Positions 10,982-23,666 of a stretch of DNA of 64,000 nt are shown piece by piece. Numbering within the stretch: position 1 is the first letter of the stretch; every line of letters begins with the position of its first letter. Origin of the DNA: Alisma plantago-aquatica (lineage: Eukaryota; Streptophyta; Magnoliopsida; Alismatales; Alismataceae). The stretch covers positions 749,300,056 to 749,364,055 of the forward strand of contig OY856413.1 in NCBI GenBank assembly GCA_963693085.1, in the 5' to 3' direction. Position numbers and translations under genes: made by a program. Under the pieces are notes generated by a model. That model worked only from the letters and a program-made list of their open reading frames with translations, made no database searches and was not told the DNA's origin.

Positions 10982-13844
10982 ACCTTTAAGGTCTCAATTC
11001 ACACTCTACAATTCCTTCTCATAATACTCTAATTACTACAAGGATATCCATTTCATTTACCCAGTGTGGCACTAAGGGGAAACTCATGGTGTTTAGGGCA
11101 CCTAACTAGATGTGTCATTATTCCACTTATTTTTAATCCTTTTTACTCATCCTAAAGAAGAATCAATCATCATTTATCAAACATGTATGTTTTCAAATAA
11201 CTAAAAAGACATATAGTAGATTAGGCTTATCAAGAAAGAGATGAATAAAACAAGAAGCATAACAATCTGTAATTTGCTACACATATGATTCTTTCTATTT
11301 TCCAAATCATCTCATAGCAGTCATCTTCAATGGGCTTTCATCCTGATACATGATCTCATTATCTAATATTACCCTCATCATGGTTTCTCAAATGTAATGA
11401 ATGCATGCTAATTCAACCTTAACATATTTCTTATCTGTTCATGCTATATTACAATTCTCGTCAGATATTTATAGAGATATTAGAAGTAAAAAATATAGAC
11501 TTATAGACATCTTATTTTTTTCATCATGCCCAGAACATACTATCATGCAACAAATACTTATTCCATCCAATTTCTATATCTATGACTAAATCTCAAGCAT
11601 AAATGTGCATAACACACTTAATACTCCTCATTTACTATTTACCATGTTTAATTAAGGCCATTATTAAAAGCATAAGTGATCTCATTAGAAACTCATCAAA
11701 GTAGGCCATTATCATAATATGAGTATATTAACATTCAATTGCAATCAAAGAGAACATTCTTATAAACCAATTCATATCCTTGAATCTCATCTTGTAATTG
11801 AATTACACGATACTAATATGCATTCCTTAATACCTCGTTTGAGATCATTATTCATTAGCATCACATAGCTCATTATTCATTAGTTTTAGGGTTAGGGTTA
11901 GATTCTTAGACCCATCTACTAATTTTTATCATTTTCCCTCCATTTCATATTCATTAGTTTTGAGTTCTTTCATTTCATGTTCACTACTACTCTAGGAACA
12001 AATCATTTTAAAATTACTTAATATATAAAGTTTCTCTCTCATTGATATTCTTGATAATCTAATTTTAATGTATTTCATTCAATTTAGGTCATCAAACATG
12101 TAATCAAAATATATACGCTATATACTTCATCATACACATTTCATTAATTTCATTTTCAACTTGTCATCACCATTTGATCATTCTTGTCCATCTCCTTTCT
12201 AGTAATTAGTTCAGTGTACCATGCCATTGACTTCTAATGTCATTCTTATAATTTAAAGACATCTTGTGTCTCTTATAATACTACTCACTTTAGCTTAAAA
12301 GAATGGATTAGATTACATTTTCTTACATCGCATTCTCTAATCATCCTTCTCATTCATTGTTATGTAGCTTGTACAACGAGACCCATGTTCACATGAGGGT
12401 TTACTTATTATTTCATAAATCACAATAAAATAGATGCATTAGGCTTAGATCATAACAGTAGACCCATCATCTTCAATTGAAGTATTAATACCTACACTTC
12501 ATCATTTCATCACATTTACAACATTATATACATGTATAATCTTTATCACTCATACTCATCTTAGTATTAAACTTCTAGGGTTTCTAAGAAGTCATATCAG
12601 TTCGATGCATCATAAAAATCATATTATTCATTATTCTCATTCAAGTGTACAAAGGTTCATTGATTCTATTCAAGACACACAAAAACCTTATAATTCCATA
12701 CCACACAATCAACCAATCATTTACAAGCATACAATGATTTATTGACTCATTTGAGTCCATCCTTACACCTAGACATGGATTTCCCCCATATCAAACATTC
12801 ATATACTAATCCCCATGTACATAATATTTTGAATTCAAGTAAGGGTTTATAATTTCAGTTGAGCAACTTATGATTATTGAGTTCAAATATAATTACATTC
12901 ATGTCCACAAAATTTTCAAGCATATTTCATGTTGACTAAATTTTAAACAAAATTGGTATAAATTGATATAGTTATCTATCTAGATGGAATTCCATATATA
13001 TTGAATCAATAGATCAGAATTAATACAAATTAATGAGAAATGATCTAAATCAGTAGCCTTTATTACTCCAACATCATCCCAATTGATTATACAATTGCAT
13101 ACAAGTGCTAGGAATGATCTTGATTATTTTAGCCAGATGTAATTAAACTTTCAACACAATTACAAATCTTAGTAGGGAAAGAAACACTCACCTATGTGAA
13201 AAGCACCTTAAAAATGTAGGTCAAACTCAAAAATTTTAGAATCCACTGAGGTTCTAGCTATTGAATCCATTTCTTCCTCCTCTAACCTCAGAAGTCTTAG
13301 AAATGGAGAATAGGAGAGAAAGAGTGAGAAAAGAGGGAGGTTTGATATCATTTTGAGTCAAATTATAAGAGGTAAAGGATCTTGACATCGGAGAGAAGAT
13401 TCATCGTGAAACTATGCTAAGAATCTAAACTTACTTGATTTCACCATTTCTCAGATGATAAAACACTAGATCACCAATTCCACCACTTTCTCCTCTCAAC
13501 CCCTAACTCTCCCTCTCTCTCTAGGATTTTATTATTATGGAATGAATCATGAAATATGAGAGCTCCTTTGGTGATAGGTTAATCATATAATTCAATAAAG
13601 GTGATTGGGTGAATTGCAAATCGACCCAACTTTACACTTTTTTTATTTTAGCAAAATTATTTGTCACAAAATGTTTAGTGAAAATCATTTACTATATAGG
13701 TTAAAGCTCCTACAAAATTTATGAAAGTTTAACATGTGGTTTAAATATAATTTTATTGATTCAATAAAAAAAATGGATCATTCCGAGTTACCAATAAATA
13801 AATAAAAATCAAATACTAGACTGTTATATTTCAGCCAGAATGCA

Positions 13845-14085
13845 TGGTCGGTCAAGTTTATCCTAGATAAGCTCGACCGACACCCCTCTATGGATCAATC
13901 CAACATCATTTAAAAATAATTCAAATTTAATATTATGTCCAAAATATATTTTCAAAACTACATCTGATATTTTATATCAATTAGATGCACCAATAAAAAG
14001 ACAAAAATTAAATACCATACTACTATATTTCTGTCTGAGTACATGGTCGGTTGAGTTAGTCCTGGTGTAACTCGGCCAACAAACA
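13845..14085. repeat. two TCGGTCRAGTT dyads in LARD LTR
   Basis: Near 13847-13881 GGTCGGTCAAGTT is followed after a short loop by AGCTCGACCGAC. Near 14045-14080 GGTCGGTTGAGTT is followed by AACTCGGCCAAC. Both read as imperfect inverted repeats of the same ~11-base word. Diverged equivalents exist in the sister LTR near 25945-25985 and 26145-26180. Confidence 0.7.
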
Positions 14086-14461
14086 AGTCATGAGACATTC
14101 AAAAATGTTGATATTTTTTAAAAACACTTATATTTAAGTTTTCCAAATTGTGTAAAAATTTCAAGAAAATTAGAGTTCTATATAAAATACTAAAAATCAT
14201 TTATTACACATCTATATTTATCAAAATCTATATTCATATGTTATTAAAACTCTAATTTTGGTCGATTAGTGTTTTAAGGTCTCAAACCTTAACTATTTTA
14301 AATAAAAGCATGACTAGAGTTTCTCATTAAATTTAAAGAATCATAATTTTACTACCATTATTAATCAAAATTTAAAATGGCTAATTTTACTAATCTGGAT
14401 AAACATGCAATCATCCAAGTAAACATTAATTAGATGGCTAATTTGAAAATGGGTCATTACA

Positions 14462-14478
14462 AATTCTCCCCTCCTTTT
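14462..14478 (-). promoter_or_regulatory. polypurine tract of LARD-like element
   Basis: On the minus strand this reads AAAAGGAGGGGAGAATT and abuts the 3' LTR start TGTAATGACCC. In LTR elements this tract primes plus-strand DNA synthesis. Confidence 0.8.
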
Positions 14479-15238
14479 ATGATTTCATCTTTAAATACAT
14501 GAAAATATATGAAAGAATATCATATCATCCAATTTTTCATCTCTCTTGGCATCAAGTTAGAATGATTTCCATTTTATCTTTCTTTCATTTGACATCATTT
14601 TCTTACCTATTGAATATTTTACATTGAAATTCTGAATTTACAAGAATTAGATGGATACTTCATTTTACAAACACTTATTTCATGGATCTTAGTAATACAT
14701 CAATTATTAACACATCACCTTAAATATTGTTTTAAAATTTGATTATGTATCGCGTGGATCAAGACTATAATTCATTCTATGTTATTATCTACATTCATCA
14801 GTTTTCTTCTCAAAGAAGATCATTTAGTGGACATCATTCTCAGTTCTCAACTTAGTCTTACAATTTAATATTAATACTCTTCATTAGAGTTCATCTTTGT
14901 AATCCATTTAATTCATTCATCTTTCTCATATGAAAATTTCCAACTTTCCTTTGGTTCCATATTCAATTACATAATACTTTCTCTTTCTCTATTTCATTCT
15001 TTTATTAAAATCATACCCATTCATATACTCCCAACCTATCATCATCTAAATGCTTGGTCAAGGAATCCAGAGGAAGTACAGTTGGTAGTGCCAAACTAGC
15101 TTATCTCAATACCCAAATACTTGACCAGAGTATTCGGACACTGAGTTTAGTTAGTATGCATATCATTTAGGTTTTCTTCAGCATCCATATTATCATTCAA
15201 CCCTAGATCCTATTATCTCTACAGACTCATCTAACCTA

Positions 15239-15251
15239 GACTCTGATACCA
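15239..15251 (-). promoter_or_regulatory. primer-binding site (tRNA-iMet type) of LARD-like element
   Basis: On the minus strand it reads TGGTATCAGAGTC, complementary to the 3' end of initiator tRNA-Met except at the end. It lies three bases from the LTR edge at 15255. Confidence 0.85.
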
Positions 15252-17273
15252 CAATGTTTAGACCTCTCTTTTGGTCAGCATAATAACCAACCTTTTGAGA
15301 GAATCCCTAACCCTAAACCTAGATTATGAAGAAAAACAACTAATTCTAAGCAAACGTGATTAATAAAATATATAAAAAACACATATATTATTTTCCTTTT
15401 TCATTTCTCATTAAAACCTCATTAACAATGTCACATTATCACAAAAACTTATTCAAGTCCATTATAACTAAAATTGAAATCTTATTACTCATATGCAATT
15501 CAGTTTACTTCAATTACATATACATGAAAGAACAAACTATGTATAGTACTCATCCCGAGAAAAAGAGTGTACATGGACATTCAATTTTATCTAGATTATC
15601 CTTATATTTACATCTTCTTTGTCACAAGATCTCTGTTGGGTAGCATTATATCTAAACACATTTGAAACAACCTCATGAGACTCGTATAGAGCCCAAATGA
15701 ATGGATACCTCTCACTCAATCTAGGTACATGCATGGGCATCAGATTAAGTATAATGAACTTAAAAGAAACTAGCATATATTATAAAGGCTAGTAGATAGT
15801 TCTAACAACTAGTCAAATCTTTTTATGATAATAATTTAATTAATCAGATTAGGTAAATACTTAGTCGAAATCAAACTATTACACATCTTTTAGATCATGT
15901 TTATGAACAAACCGATAGATGTTAATTAATTTAGATTAACAATCCATTAGTATGAGTAACACATCAAGATCTAAACATTTAGAACCAATACATAATAGTA
16001 ATATCATGTTTGTGACACTCCACCATCCAGATGAGGAACACATTTTGCAGTCTTGAAGTTGAAGTACACATAAGACATGTCTACCAAACAAGACTATTCA
16101 AATGACAACTAAATACAAATCATATTAAGAGTGGATATAAATCTCTTACAGCAACCACATGTCAACATCAATGATCAGATTCCAAACCATAAACTTAAGA
16201 ATATAAAAATTAGACCATCTTCCTAAAAGAATGAATAGTTTCTACAATAATAAGCATATTCAACAGTAGTGGATTTATCAACTAGTAAAAAAAGGCATGT
16301 AACAACATATAACTTATATTCTACACTGCTTGTCATCATTTATTCGTTTTCCATGAAATTGCTTGGCTTGTACCTCACCAAGTAGAAGTCACCATGCTTG
16401 ATTCTCATTTCAACGACTTACTATCACTATCTTAGGGTATAATCGGCCACCCTAATATATCAACAACATATTGTGGTCCACCACAGAGTTGCCTAAAGAG
16501 GCTCACGTCCTCATCTTAAGTACACGAGATAGGAACCAACAAGCCATATATCACATCTCATCATTGTATATCACATATCATCATATTTCACATGTTTTAT
16601 TATTTTCATTTTATCATAGTCTATTCCTCATGGACATAGACTTTCACAGCAAGAATTTAGGGACAAAGTCGCTCCAAATGACTCTTTTTTAGATCCAAGT
16701 GATCTAACCTTTAAGGTCTTGATCCATACTTTGGAAATCCTTTTCATAATACTCTAACTACTACAAGGAGATTTGTTTCATTTCCCCAGTGTGGCACTCA
16801 ACGCAAACTCACGGTGTTCAAGGCACCTAACTAGATGTGTCATCATTCCACTTGTAATTAATCCTCTTTACTCATCTTAAATAATATTCATTCATCATTT
16901 ATCATATGTGTATGTTTTCACATAACTAGAATGACATATAGCAGAGTAGGCTTATCAACAAAGAAATGACTAAAATAATTAGCATAACAATATGTTATTT
17001 ACAACAAATATTATTCTTTCTATTTTCCAAATCAACTCATAGCAGTCATCATCAGTAGTCTTTCAGTCTGAGACATGATCTCATTATCCAACATTTACCA
17101 TCATCAGAGTTTCTCAAATGTAATCAATGCATACTAATTAAGCCTAAATGTATATCTTATTAGTTCATGCTATATTACAATTTTCATCAGATATTTATAG
17201 AGACATTATGCATATAGACATCTTGTGTTATTCATCATGCTCAAAGTAGACTTCTCATGCAACAATACTTATT

Positions 17274-17278
17274 CCATC
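17274..17278. repeat. target-site duplication CCATC, left copy
   Basis: CCATC at 17274-17278 is repeated at 23950-23954 immediately after the inserted element. The uninterrupted sister LTR near 11560 has one copy in ATTCCATCCAATTTC. Confidence 0.9.
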
Positions 17279-17391
17279 TATAACATCCCAGTATTTTAGG
17301 CCTTAGATAAAATGATCATATAAGGAATGATTGAACTACCCATATCACCAAGGTGCACCTCCTTTTCAGGGATCCTATCACTAAACAACTT
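17279..17391 (+). repeat. Cassandra 5' LTR fragment
   Basis: TATAACATCCC (decayed TGTAACATCCC) begins a stretch collinear with 23667-23775, sharing CACCAAGGTGCAC and CCTTTTCAGG. It stops inside the 5S-like segment at CACTAAACAACT, where copia LTR sequence begins. Confidence 0.8.
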
Positions 17392-17392
17392 T

Positions 17393-18866
17393 TGACCTAG
17401 AGGTTATACATTGTCCATATTTTGATAATGAGTTAACCATTCCATTCATATGTATCTAATATGTGTATTCAAGATTGATTTTAGGTGTTAGGTACATGAA
17501 ATGGATCAAATTACTCAAGCCCTAATTTGCTACAGTTCAAGTCAAAAGCTATACAAGTGTGTAATTTAGGAAATCCATGTAAATGACCTTACAAGATTTT
17601 TGTAATCACTTGTATTGATGATATGACTTGTAACTAAGATGAGAAAATTGATTGGGACACTTAGAACCAAGTTCTAATCACTTTTGATGCACTTTAGAAA
17701 ATTGATCACAGGCAGTCAATCGGTCGAGTTACAATCTCGATCGATCCACTAGGATCAATTCTCTGAAGAGTGCATCGGTCGAGTTATGCACTCACAGAAC
17801 TCGACCGATGGGGTTACTGACCAAACACAATTTTCATTGGTCGGTCGAGTTTCCTCAGGACAAACTCAACCGATAGTTTGAAATTTGGGTTTGTCTTTTA
17901 CCCTATCGGTCGAGTTACCTTTATTGAAACCCGACCGATTGCATTGTACATACATTACAAAAAAAGTGATTGTGACCATTGGTGACTTATTTGGGCGAAA
18001 ATAGATATGTTTCCTTGGGCAAAAATGGCTATTTTTCGACCCTAAGTGTACCCCAACTCAAAGGCGCACCCTCAACTATAAATAGGACCACTTGGAGTTA
18101 ATTCCAAGGTTTCTCATTCCATATAAGCTTGGTTCTTTTTTAGTTGAGAGTGTTGCACACCTTTGAGCCCCTTTCTCTCTACCTTCAAGTCAAATATGTG
18201 AGTATGAGTGAGATAGGTTTTGTTGTAAGAGAGCTACCCCTTGTATGCATGTAAAACTCTCCACCTCCATCTTTCTATCCCCTTTCCTTATTGAAGAAAA
18301 GGCTTGAAGATCTTATCTGAGTGAAGGAGAAGGAGTTGTTGTTCTTCAAGGTTGAAGAAAGCATGGTGTTCCAGATCTCCAAGTGAAGGAGATAGGCAAG
18401 GTGGACATTCAAGAAGGATAGGTAATTCCTTGAAGGCAAAAGACTTGAAGAAGGAGTGGGTAAGTCCTTGTTGAAGGCTGAAGACTCCATGGTTCAAGTG
18501 GGTAAGTTCCTTCGGTAGGTTGAAGATCCTTGCTTGAGGTATTAAGTCCTTGGATGAATCTGGTTGTTGTCTTGTAATCTTATGAATTAATATAAGAGCA
18601 TCAAGATTGCAAAGTCCTAGAGCCTAACCACCTCTAGGTAGTGGACTGACTCACTTCTAGATTGAAGTGTGGAACCACTCTAAACCACTTTGTACAAGTG
18701 TATGTTCTTCCTTGTCTCTCATCCTTGCTATGCATGCTAGTTAGGATTTCAAATTGGTTGTATGTTTAAGTTTCTACACTTAATATAATTTGGTGGTCTA
18801 ATTCTTTTTGTGAGATTTGTGAAGCTTTATTCACCCCTGCCCCCCTCTAGAGCCCTTGATCCAACA
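17393..18866 (+). repeat. 5' LTR of the nested Ty1/copia element (~1.47 kb)
   Basis: It ends GATCCAACA at 18866, two bases before a tRNA-Met primer site. The start is less certain: TGACCTAGAGG at 17393 is the first sequence that departs from Cassandra. No matching 3' LTR is in the window, so LTR identity rests on the primer site and on the gag start 50 bases downstream. It contains a cluster of TCGGTCGAGTT dyads. Confidence 0.65.
17719..17940. repeat. cluster of TCGGTCGAGTT / AACTCGACCGA dyads
   Basis: Within 220 bases there are about four pairs of inverted copies: near 17720-17745, 17775-17808, 17840-17873 and 17906-17939. Each is a word close to TCGGTCGAGTT followed 10-20 bases later by its reverse complement, and each loop differs. 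The clearest pair is TCGGTCGAGTT at 17775 with AACTCGACCGA at 17798. The same word occurs in the unrelated LARD LTR. Confidence 0.85.
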
Positions 18867-18868
18867 AG

Positions 18869-18880
18869 TGGTATCAGAGC
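18869..18880 (+). promoter_or_regulatory. primer-binding site of the copia element
   Basis: TGGTATCAGAGC is complementary to the 3' end of initiator tRNA-Met. It sits just after the LTR end CCAACA and before the gag ATG at 18917. Confidence 0.9.
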
Positions 18881-18916
18881 AGGTCTTCTCCAAGCTACTT
18901 CTACAAGTAGGAGAAG

Positions 18917-20956
18917 ATGGGTGATTTAGCACTTGGATCTCTCAACTTGGAGGGAAGCTTCTCCATGCGACCTCCAGTCTTCGACAGCACCAACTTCCTC
19001 TATTGGAAGAGAAGAATGCAGTTCTATCTCCAAGGAGTAAGCTATGAGATGTGGAAGATGGTGCATCTAAAGTATGAAGATCCAAAGGGGGAAATCTCCA
19101 CATGGACGGAATCCCAAATGAAGCAAGCTCAACTCAATGCCAAAGCTGTGAGCATCATCTATGCAGCCCTCACTCCATCTGAGTTCAACTGGATCTCCTC
19201 TTGGGATACCGCACATGAAATTTGGAACAAGCTATGTGCCACCTATGAAGGAACGAAGCAAGTGAAGGAAGCCAAGATCTACATGCTTGGTAGTCTACTT
19301 GAGAACTTCAAGATGGATAAGAATGAAAGAGTGGCGGACATGTACACAAGGCTTAATGTGATCATCAATGGATTGGCATCCCTTGGTATTGTGATGGATA
19401 AAGGCACAATCAACTCCAAGATCTTGAGATCTCTTCCAAAGAGATGGGAGCCCAAGGTGACATCCATTGAAGAAGTGTACAAGCTTAGTGAATTGTCATC
19501 CGAGGAGCTGGTTGGCAACCTTCAAGCTCATGATCCAAGGCTTGATAAGCAAGAAGAAGAAGAAGAAGAAGAAAAGAGAGAAGAGAAGGAGTCCAAGAAG
19601 ATCAATGACACATCCTTCAAATCTCAAATTGAAGAAATGGTTAGGCAATAACAACTTGCACCGAAGTCCCCTACTCATTCCTCAAGTGAAGATGAAGGCC
19701 CAAATGAGCATGAACCTAACTACTTCAAGGGCAAACACTTCAAGGGGAAGCCTTCTTCATCAACTTCTAGATGCTATGAATGTGGCCAAAAAGGCCATTA
19801 TAAGAGTGAGTGCCCCAAGGCCAAGAAGAGCCATCACAAGAGCAGCCCCAAGAAAGATAAGGAGTACAAGAGAGAAGGAAAATACAAGAGAAAGGAGAAG
19901 AAAGAAAGAAGAAGCAAAGATGCAGCTCATGCAACTTGGGAGGAGTCTTCCTCAAGTTCTTCTAGCTCTGAAGATGGAGAATGCCACCTTGCTCTCATGG
20001 CCTCTACAAGTGATGTCATAGGTGAGGTAAGTGAAGTCAATTTGCATGAATTGTCTAAAGAAACTCTTATTGATATGCTTAATGCTTTTTGATCATCTTT
20101 TACTAAATGCAAATCTAAAAAGAAAAGTTTAGGAAAGATTATAGATGATCTTTATGCTAAGATTGAGATTCTTGATCAAAATGAAAAGTTGCACCTTGAT
20201 AGTATTGATACCTTGCAAGGGAAATTTCTTGATCTTGAGCTCAAATACAATGGAGTTGAAGTTGAGAATGGTGTCTACCTTAAGACCATTGCTACTCTTA
20301 AGGAAGAAAACCAAAAATGCCAAGATGAGATAGATGTTCTTAAAACTGAAAAGGTAGAACTTACTCTCATTGATGAAGATAGGAAGCAAGAAACTCATGC
20401 TTATCAAAAAGAAATTCTTTTGCTTAAATTTGAAAATACTAAGTTGCTTGCTCAAGTTAATGATCTATCTTCTAGACCTATTTTGCAAAGTAATGAGGTA
20501 GCTAGCACTGCTCTAGAACATGATTCATTTCATACTAAAGCCCTCTGTTTATAGGCGGACCTATTGCATGCTAGAGATTATATTGCTAGTTTATCTTCTA
20601 CAGTCATTAACCTTAGTGATGATAATGCTAAGTTAAGAGCTTCTTTGCAAAAGTTTCTTACGGGAAAGAAATCCCTTAATGCTATCCTAGAACACTCTAC
20701 CAAACAAATTGGTACTAGTGGTTTAGGATATGATGGGACTACTCCTAAGGGTGAGAATAAGAAAAAGAGTAAGGGTAAGAAGAAGAGTGTGGAACCTCCT
20801 TTCTTTCATGGACATACTTCTGGCTCTAAGAACCCAATGGTATGTGTTCATTGTAAATGTGATGATCATTATTTAACTTATTGTCCTTACAAGACAAAGG
20901 GGACCGACCCAAAGATGAAATGGGTCCCCAAGCTAACCCCGTATCCCAAAGTTTGA
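18917..20956 (+). pseudogene. copia gag polyprotein (stop-interrupted)
   Basis: A clean 244-codon start (18917-19651) encodes a UBN2/DUF4219-type copia gag with FLYWKRRMQFYL near residue 28 and a Glu/Lys-rich tail. The same frame continues past TAA at 19649 into a CCHC zinc knuckle (CYECGQKGHYKSEC, 19772-19813). It then runs past TGA near 20090 and TAG near 20552 through a long heptad-rich segment (20145-20700) likely to form coiled coil, and reaches a Cys/His-rich stretch near 20850-20890. All pieces share frame 2, so only point stops interrupt it. Gag forms the particle that packages element RNA. The 5' half is well preserved, which fits a moderately recent copy. Confidence 0.85.
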
Positions 20957-22340
20957 GTTGGGTATCGACATCCTTCTTTCATGTAGATAAAAAGAAGGTG
21001 GATTGTTGATAGTGGCTGCACAAAGCATATGACAGGTGAAATCAGCAATTTCAACAAATTCATGAAAAAGAAAGGAGGATCAGTGACCTTCGGGGACAAC
21101 AAAAAGGGTAAGGTAATAGGTGAGGGTGATGTAGGCAACAAGCTTAGTATCAAAATGTTTTGCTTTTTGATGGCCTACATCACAATTTGATAAGTGTAAG
21201 CCAACTTTGTGATAATGGATATCTTGTTCTATTTACTTCTTTAGAATGTTTACTTCTAGATTCCCTCACTTACAATGTCATATATAAGGGAACTAGAAAT
21301 GGTAATCTTTATGTTATTGTGCTTGATGATCTAAAGCCCGTACTTGATAGATGCTTGGTTGTGGATAAAATGATATTTCTCTTTGGTATTGCCGGTTGGG
21401 TCATGTGAATATTCATCAAATGAAGAAATTGAGCAAAAAGGAATTGGTTCGAGGACTTCCCAAATTGGATTTTGAAAAGGATGAGGAATGCCAACCTTGT
21501 ACACAAGGCAACCAAACCAAGTCCTCCTTCAAATCCAAAGGAGTCCTTAGTACCAAACGATCTCTTGAGCTTCTTCATATTGATCTATTTGGACCTATGA
21601 GAACTCAAATGCTTCATGGTTCCAAGTATTGTCTTGTGATTGTCGATGATTTCTGTTGCTATACTTGGACATTCTTTCTCATTTCTAAAAGTGATACTCT
21701 AGATGTTTTCTCGAGCTTTTTCAAATGAGTTGAAAATGAAGCTTCTTGCCGGATTGTTTCTATCCATAGTGACCATGGGGGAGAGTTTGAAAATGATCAT
21801 TTTGAGCATTTTTGTGAAAAAATTGGTTACTCGCACAATTTCTCTTCTCCTCATACACCTCAACAAAATGGGGTAGTAGAGAGAAAGAATAGGTTGCTAT
21901 AGGAGATGGCTAGGACCATGCTTCTGGAATATGACATTCCTAAGAAGTTTTGGGCTGAAGCCGTTAGCACCTCTTGCTTTGTGTAGAACCGAGTTTTTAC
22001 ACATCCTTCTTTGAAGAAAACCCCCTATGAGTTATGGCGTGGTAGAAAGCCATCCATCGATTTCTTTCACATTTTTGGATTTCCTTGTTTTGTTTTAAAC
22101 ATGAAGGATTCTCTCGACAAGTTTGATCCAAAATCTTACAAGGCTTTCTTCGAATGCTATAGCACTACAAGCAGGGCTTATAGAGTTTTCAATATTGAAC
22201 TGTCTAAAATTGAAGAATCTATTAATGTTAAGTTTATTGAAACTAACCTTGTTGTTGGAAAGAATGTTGTTGATAATGATGTTGCCGATGATTTAATTCC
22301 TATCTTAAAAGACCTCAACATCGAAAAAAAAGGTAAGTAG
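20957..22340 (+). pseudogene. copia protease and integrase remnant
   Basis: The protease active site WIVDSGCTKHMTG begins at 20999 in the gag frame. A frameshift near 21150 moves the reading to frame 1 (HHNLISVSQLCDNGY), and another near 21400 enters the gag_pre-integrase zinc-binding region (GHVNIHQMKKLS ... CQPC). The integrase catalytic residues are visible: first Asp in HIDLFGPM (near 21580), second in SDHGGEFEN (near 21770), and Glu in GVVERKNRL (near 21880). Stops occur at about 21726, 21900 and 21985, the first two separating otherwise collinear blocks. Integrase would insert element cDNA; this copy is broken. Confidence 0.85.
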
Positions 22341-23400
22341 GTGGTTGAAGCAGAAGATGAAGAGAAGAAGGATCCCATTCCTCGCTTTGCAAAGAATCAT
22401 CCCAAAGAGATAATCATTGGCAACCCATTTGAGAGAGTGAAGACACGAGTTTCCTACAACAAAAAACAAGCAGACAGTGCCTTGATCTCACAACTGGAGC
22501 CAAAGAACATTAAGGAAGCTCTTGGAGATGATGAGTGGATCATAGCCATGCAGGAGGAACTAGAGCAATTCGAGAAGAACCGAGTGTGGACCCTAGTGCC
22601 AAGACCAAGTGACAGAAAAATCATTGGCACCAAATGGGTCTACCGCAACAAGCTTGATGAAAATGGCAAGGTGGTAAGGAACAAAGCAAGGTTAGTGGCA
22701 CAAGGTTACAACCAGTAGGAAGGTATTCATTTTGATGAAACTTATGCTCATGTTTCTAGACTTGAATCTATTAGAATGCTACTTGCCTTTGCTAGTCATA
22801 AAAATTTCTTGCTATATCAAATGGATGTTAAAAGTACGTTTTTGAATGGTGCAATCGAGGAGGAAGTATTTTTTGCTCAACCTCTGGGCTTTGAAAATGA
22901 GAAGCTACCTAATCATGTTTATTTGTTACAAAAAGCTCTCTATGGACTCAAACAAGCACCTCGAGCTTGGTATGAGAAATTAAAGAACTTTTTGTTAGAC
23001 AATGGCTATGTCATGGGCAAAGTTGATTCTACTCTATTCTTAAAACTCACTTCTAGGAATTTTCTTATCATTCAAATTTATGTTGATGATATCATTTTTG
23101 ACAGAACTAATCTTGATCTTTGCAAGGAGTTTAATTCTCTTATACAGAGTGAGTTCAATATGAGCATGATGGGTGATCTTACTTTGTTCCTCGGCTTCCA
23201 AATCAAGCAAACCAAAGATGTAAACTTCATCAACCAAGGCAAGTACACCAGTGAACTACTCAAATGCTTTGGACTGGAGAACATGAAGCCGATGGACACA
23301 CCCATGTCCAATACTGCCAAACTTGATAGAGATGAAGAAGGTGAGAAGGTATATGAGAAGCTCTATAGAGGTATGATTGCAAGTTTACTATATTTAACTG
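22341..23400 (+). pseudogene. copia reverse transcriptase remnant, fused to Cassandra sequence
   Basis: RVT_2-type reverse transcriptase motifs include GTKWVYRNKLDENG near 22630, QMDVKSTFLNG near 22820, LYGLKQAPRAWYEKL near 22940 and the catalytic YVDD at 23079-23090. One stop at about 22716 interrupts it. The frame then runs open to 23585, but its last ~60 codons are not copia: after SLLYLT (ending about 23400) the reading enters the Cassandra LTR end, primer site and interior. RNase H is absent. The open frame therefore encodes a chimeric, non-functional C-terminus. Confidence 0.85.
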
Positions 23401-23414
23401 GCTCAGGTGTTACA

Positions 23415-23666
23415 GATGGTATCAGAGCCATAACCCCTCTAATAGGTGGGGCCCACTTGGGCATGTGGCATGCCAGTCTTAAGTCGTGTGGTCTAGGCAA
23501 GTTAGAAAGGGCTATCCATGGTGATGTAACCACTCTTGTACTTGTATTCTATGATCGGGAGCTGGGTATCCATGAGAGATTCTAGGTCTACACTGAAATG
23601 GGGTGATATTATGAGGTCATATAGTTGGGTCTTTACGAAGACGTAAAGAGTCTAAGTGGGGGAGAT
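23415..23666 (+). other. Cassandra interior (252 bp, non-coding)
   Basis: Bounded by LTR end GGTGTTACA at 23414 and the 3' LTR start at 23667. It opens with a primer site TGGTATCAGAGCC (23417-23429) and closes with a purine tract around GTGGGGGAGA (23657-23666). TRIM interiors are this short and carry no genes. Confidence 0.85.

Larger units (their letters stand above)
9413..14461 (-). repeat. 3' LTR of the LARD-like element (~5.0 kb)
   Basis: It is collinear with 15255-17278 and 23950-26550. For example 9417-9530 matches 15259-15370, 11545-11590 matches 17265-17278 joined to 23950-23985, and 14400-14461 matches 26490-26550. The intact right edge (minus-strand TG) abuts the purine tract at 14462. 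The left edge reads TATCTAGACC where the sister copy has TGTTTAGACC. Similarity is clearly imperfect with scattered indels, so this is an old insertion. It contains one SINE and two dyad motifs, and no supported gene over its 5 kb. Confidence 0.85.
14462..15254 (-). other. interior of the LARD-like element
   Basis: These 793 AT-rich bases separate the two LTRs. The minus-strand primer site lies at 15239-15251 and the purine tract at 14462-14478. No reading frame of note exists in either direction. Fragments such as CCTATTATCTCTACAGACTC near 15205 and the text near 15050-15150 show no recognisable gag or pol similarity. Confidence 0.75.
17392..23400 (+). mobile_element. Ty1/copia retrotransposon, 3'-truncated
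   Basis: Order is 5' LTR, primer site, gag with zinc knuckle, protease, integrase, reverse transcriptase, as in Ty1/copia (integrase before reverse transcriptase). RNase H and the 3' LTR are missing: the coding sequence breaks off at SLLYLT, where it joins Cassandra LTR sequence in frame. In-frame stops and at least one frameshift (near 21150) inactivate it. Confidence 0.85.

Noticed and set aside
11884..11904. GGGTTAGGGTTAG, resembling plant telomere repeat; also ACCCTAACCCTAA near 6865 and 59263
   Set aside because: Only two to three imperfect units inside LTRs; no array and no end structure.
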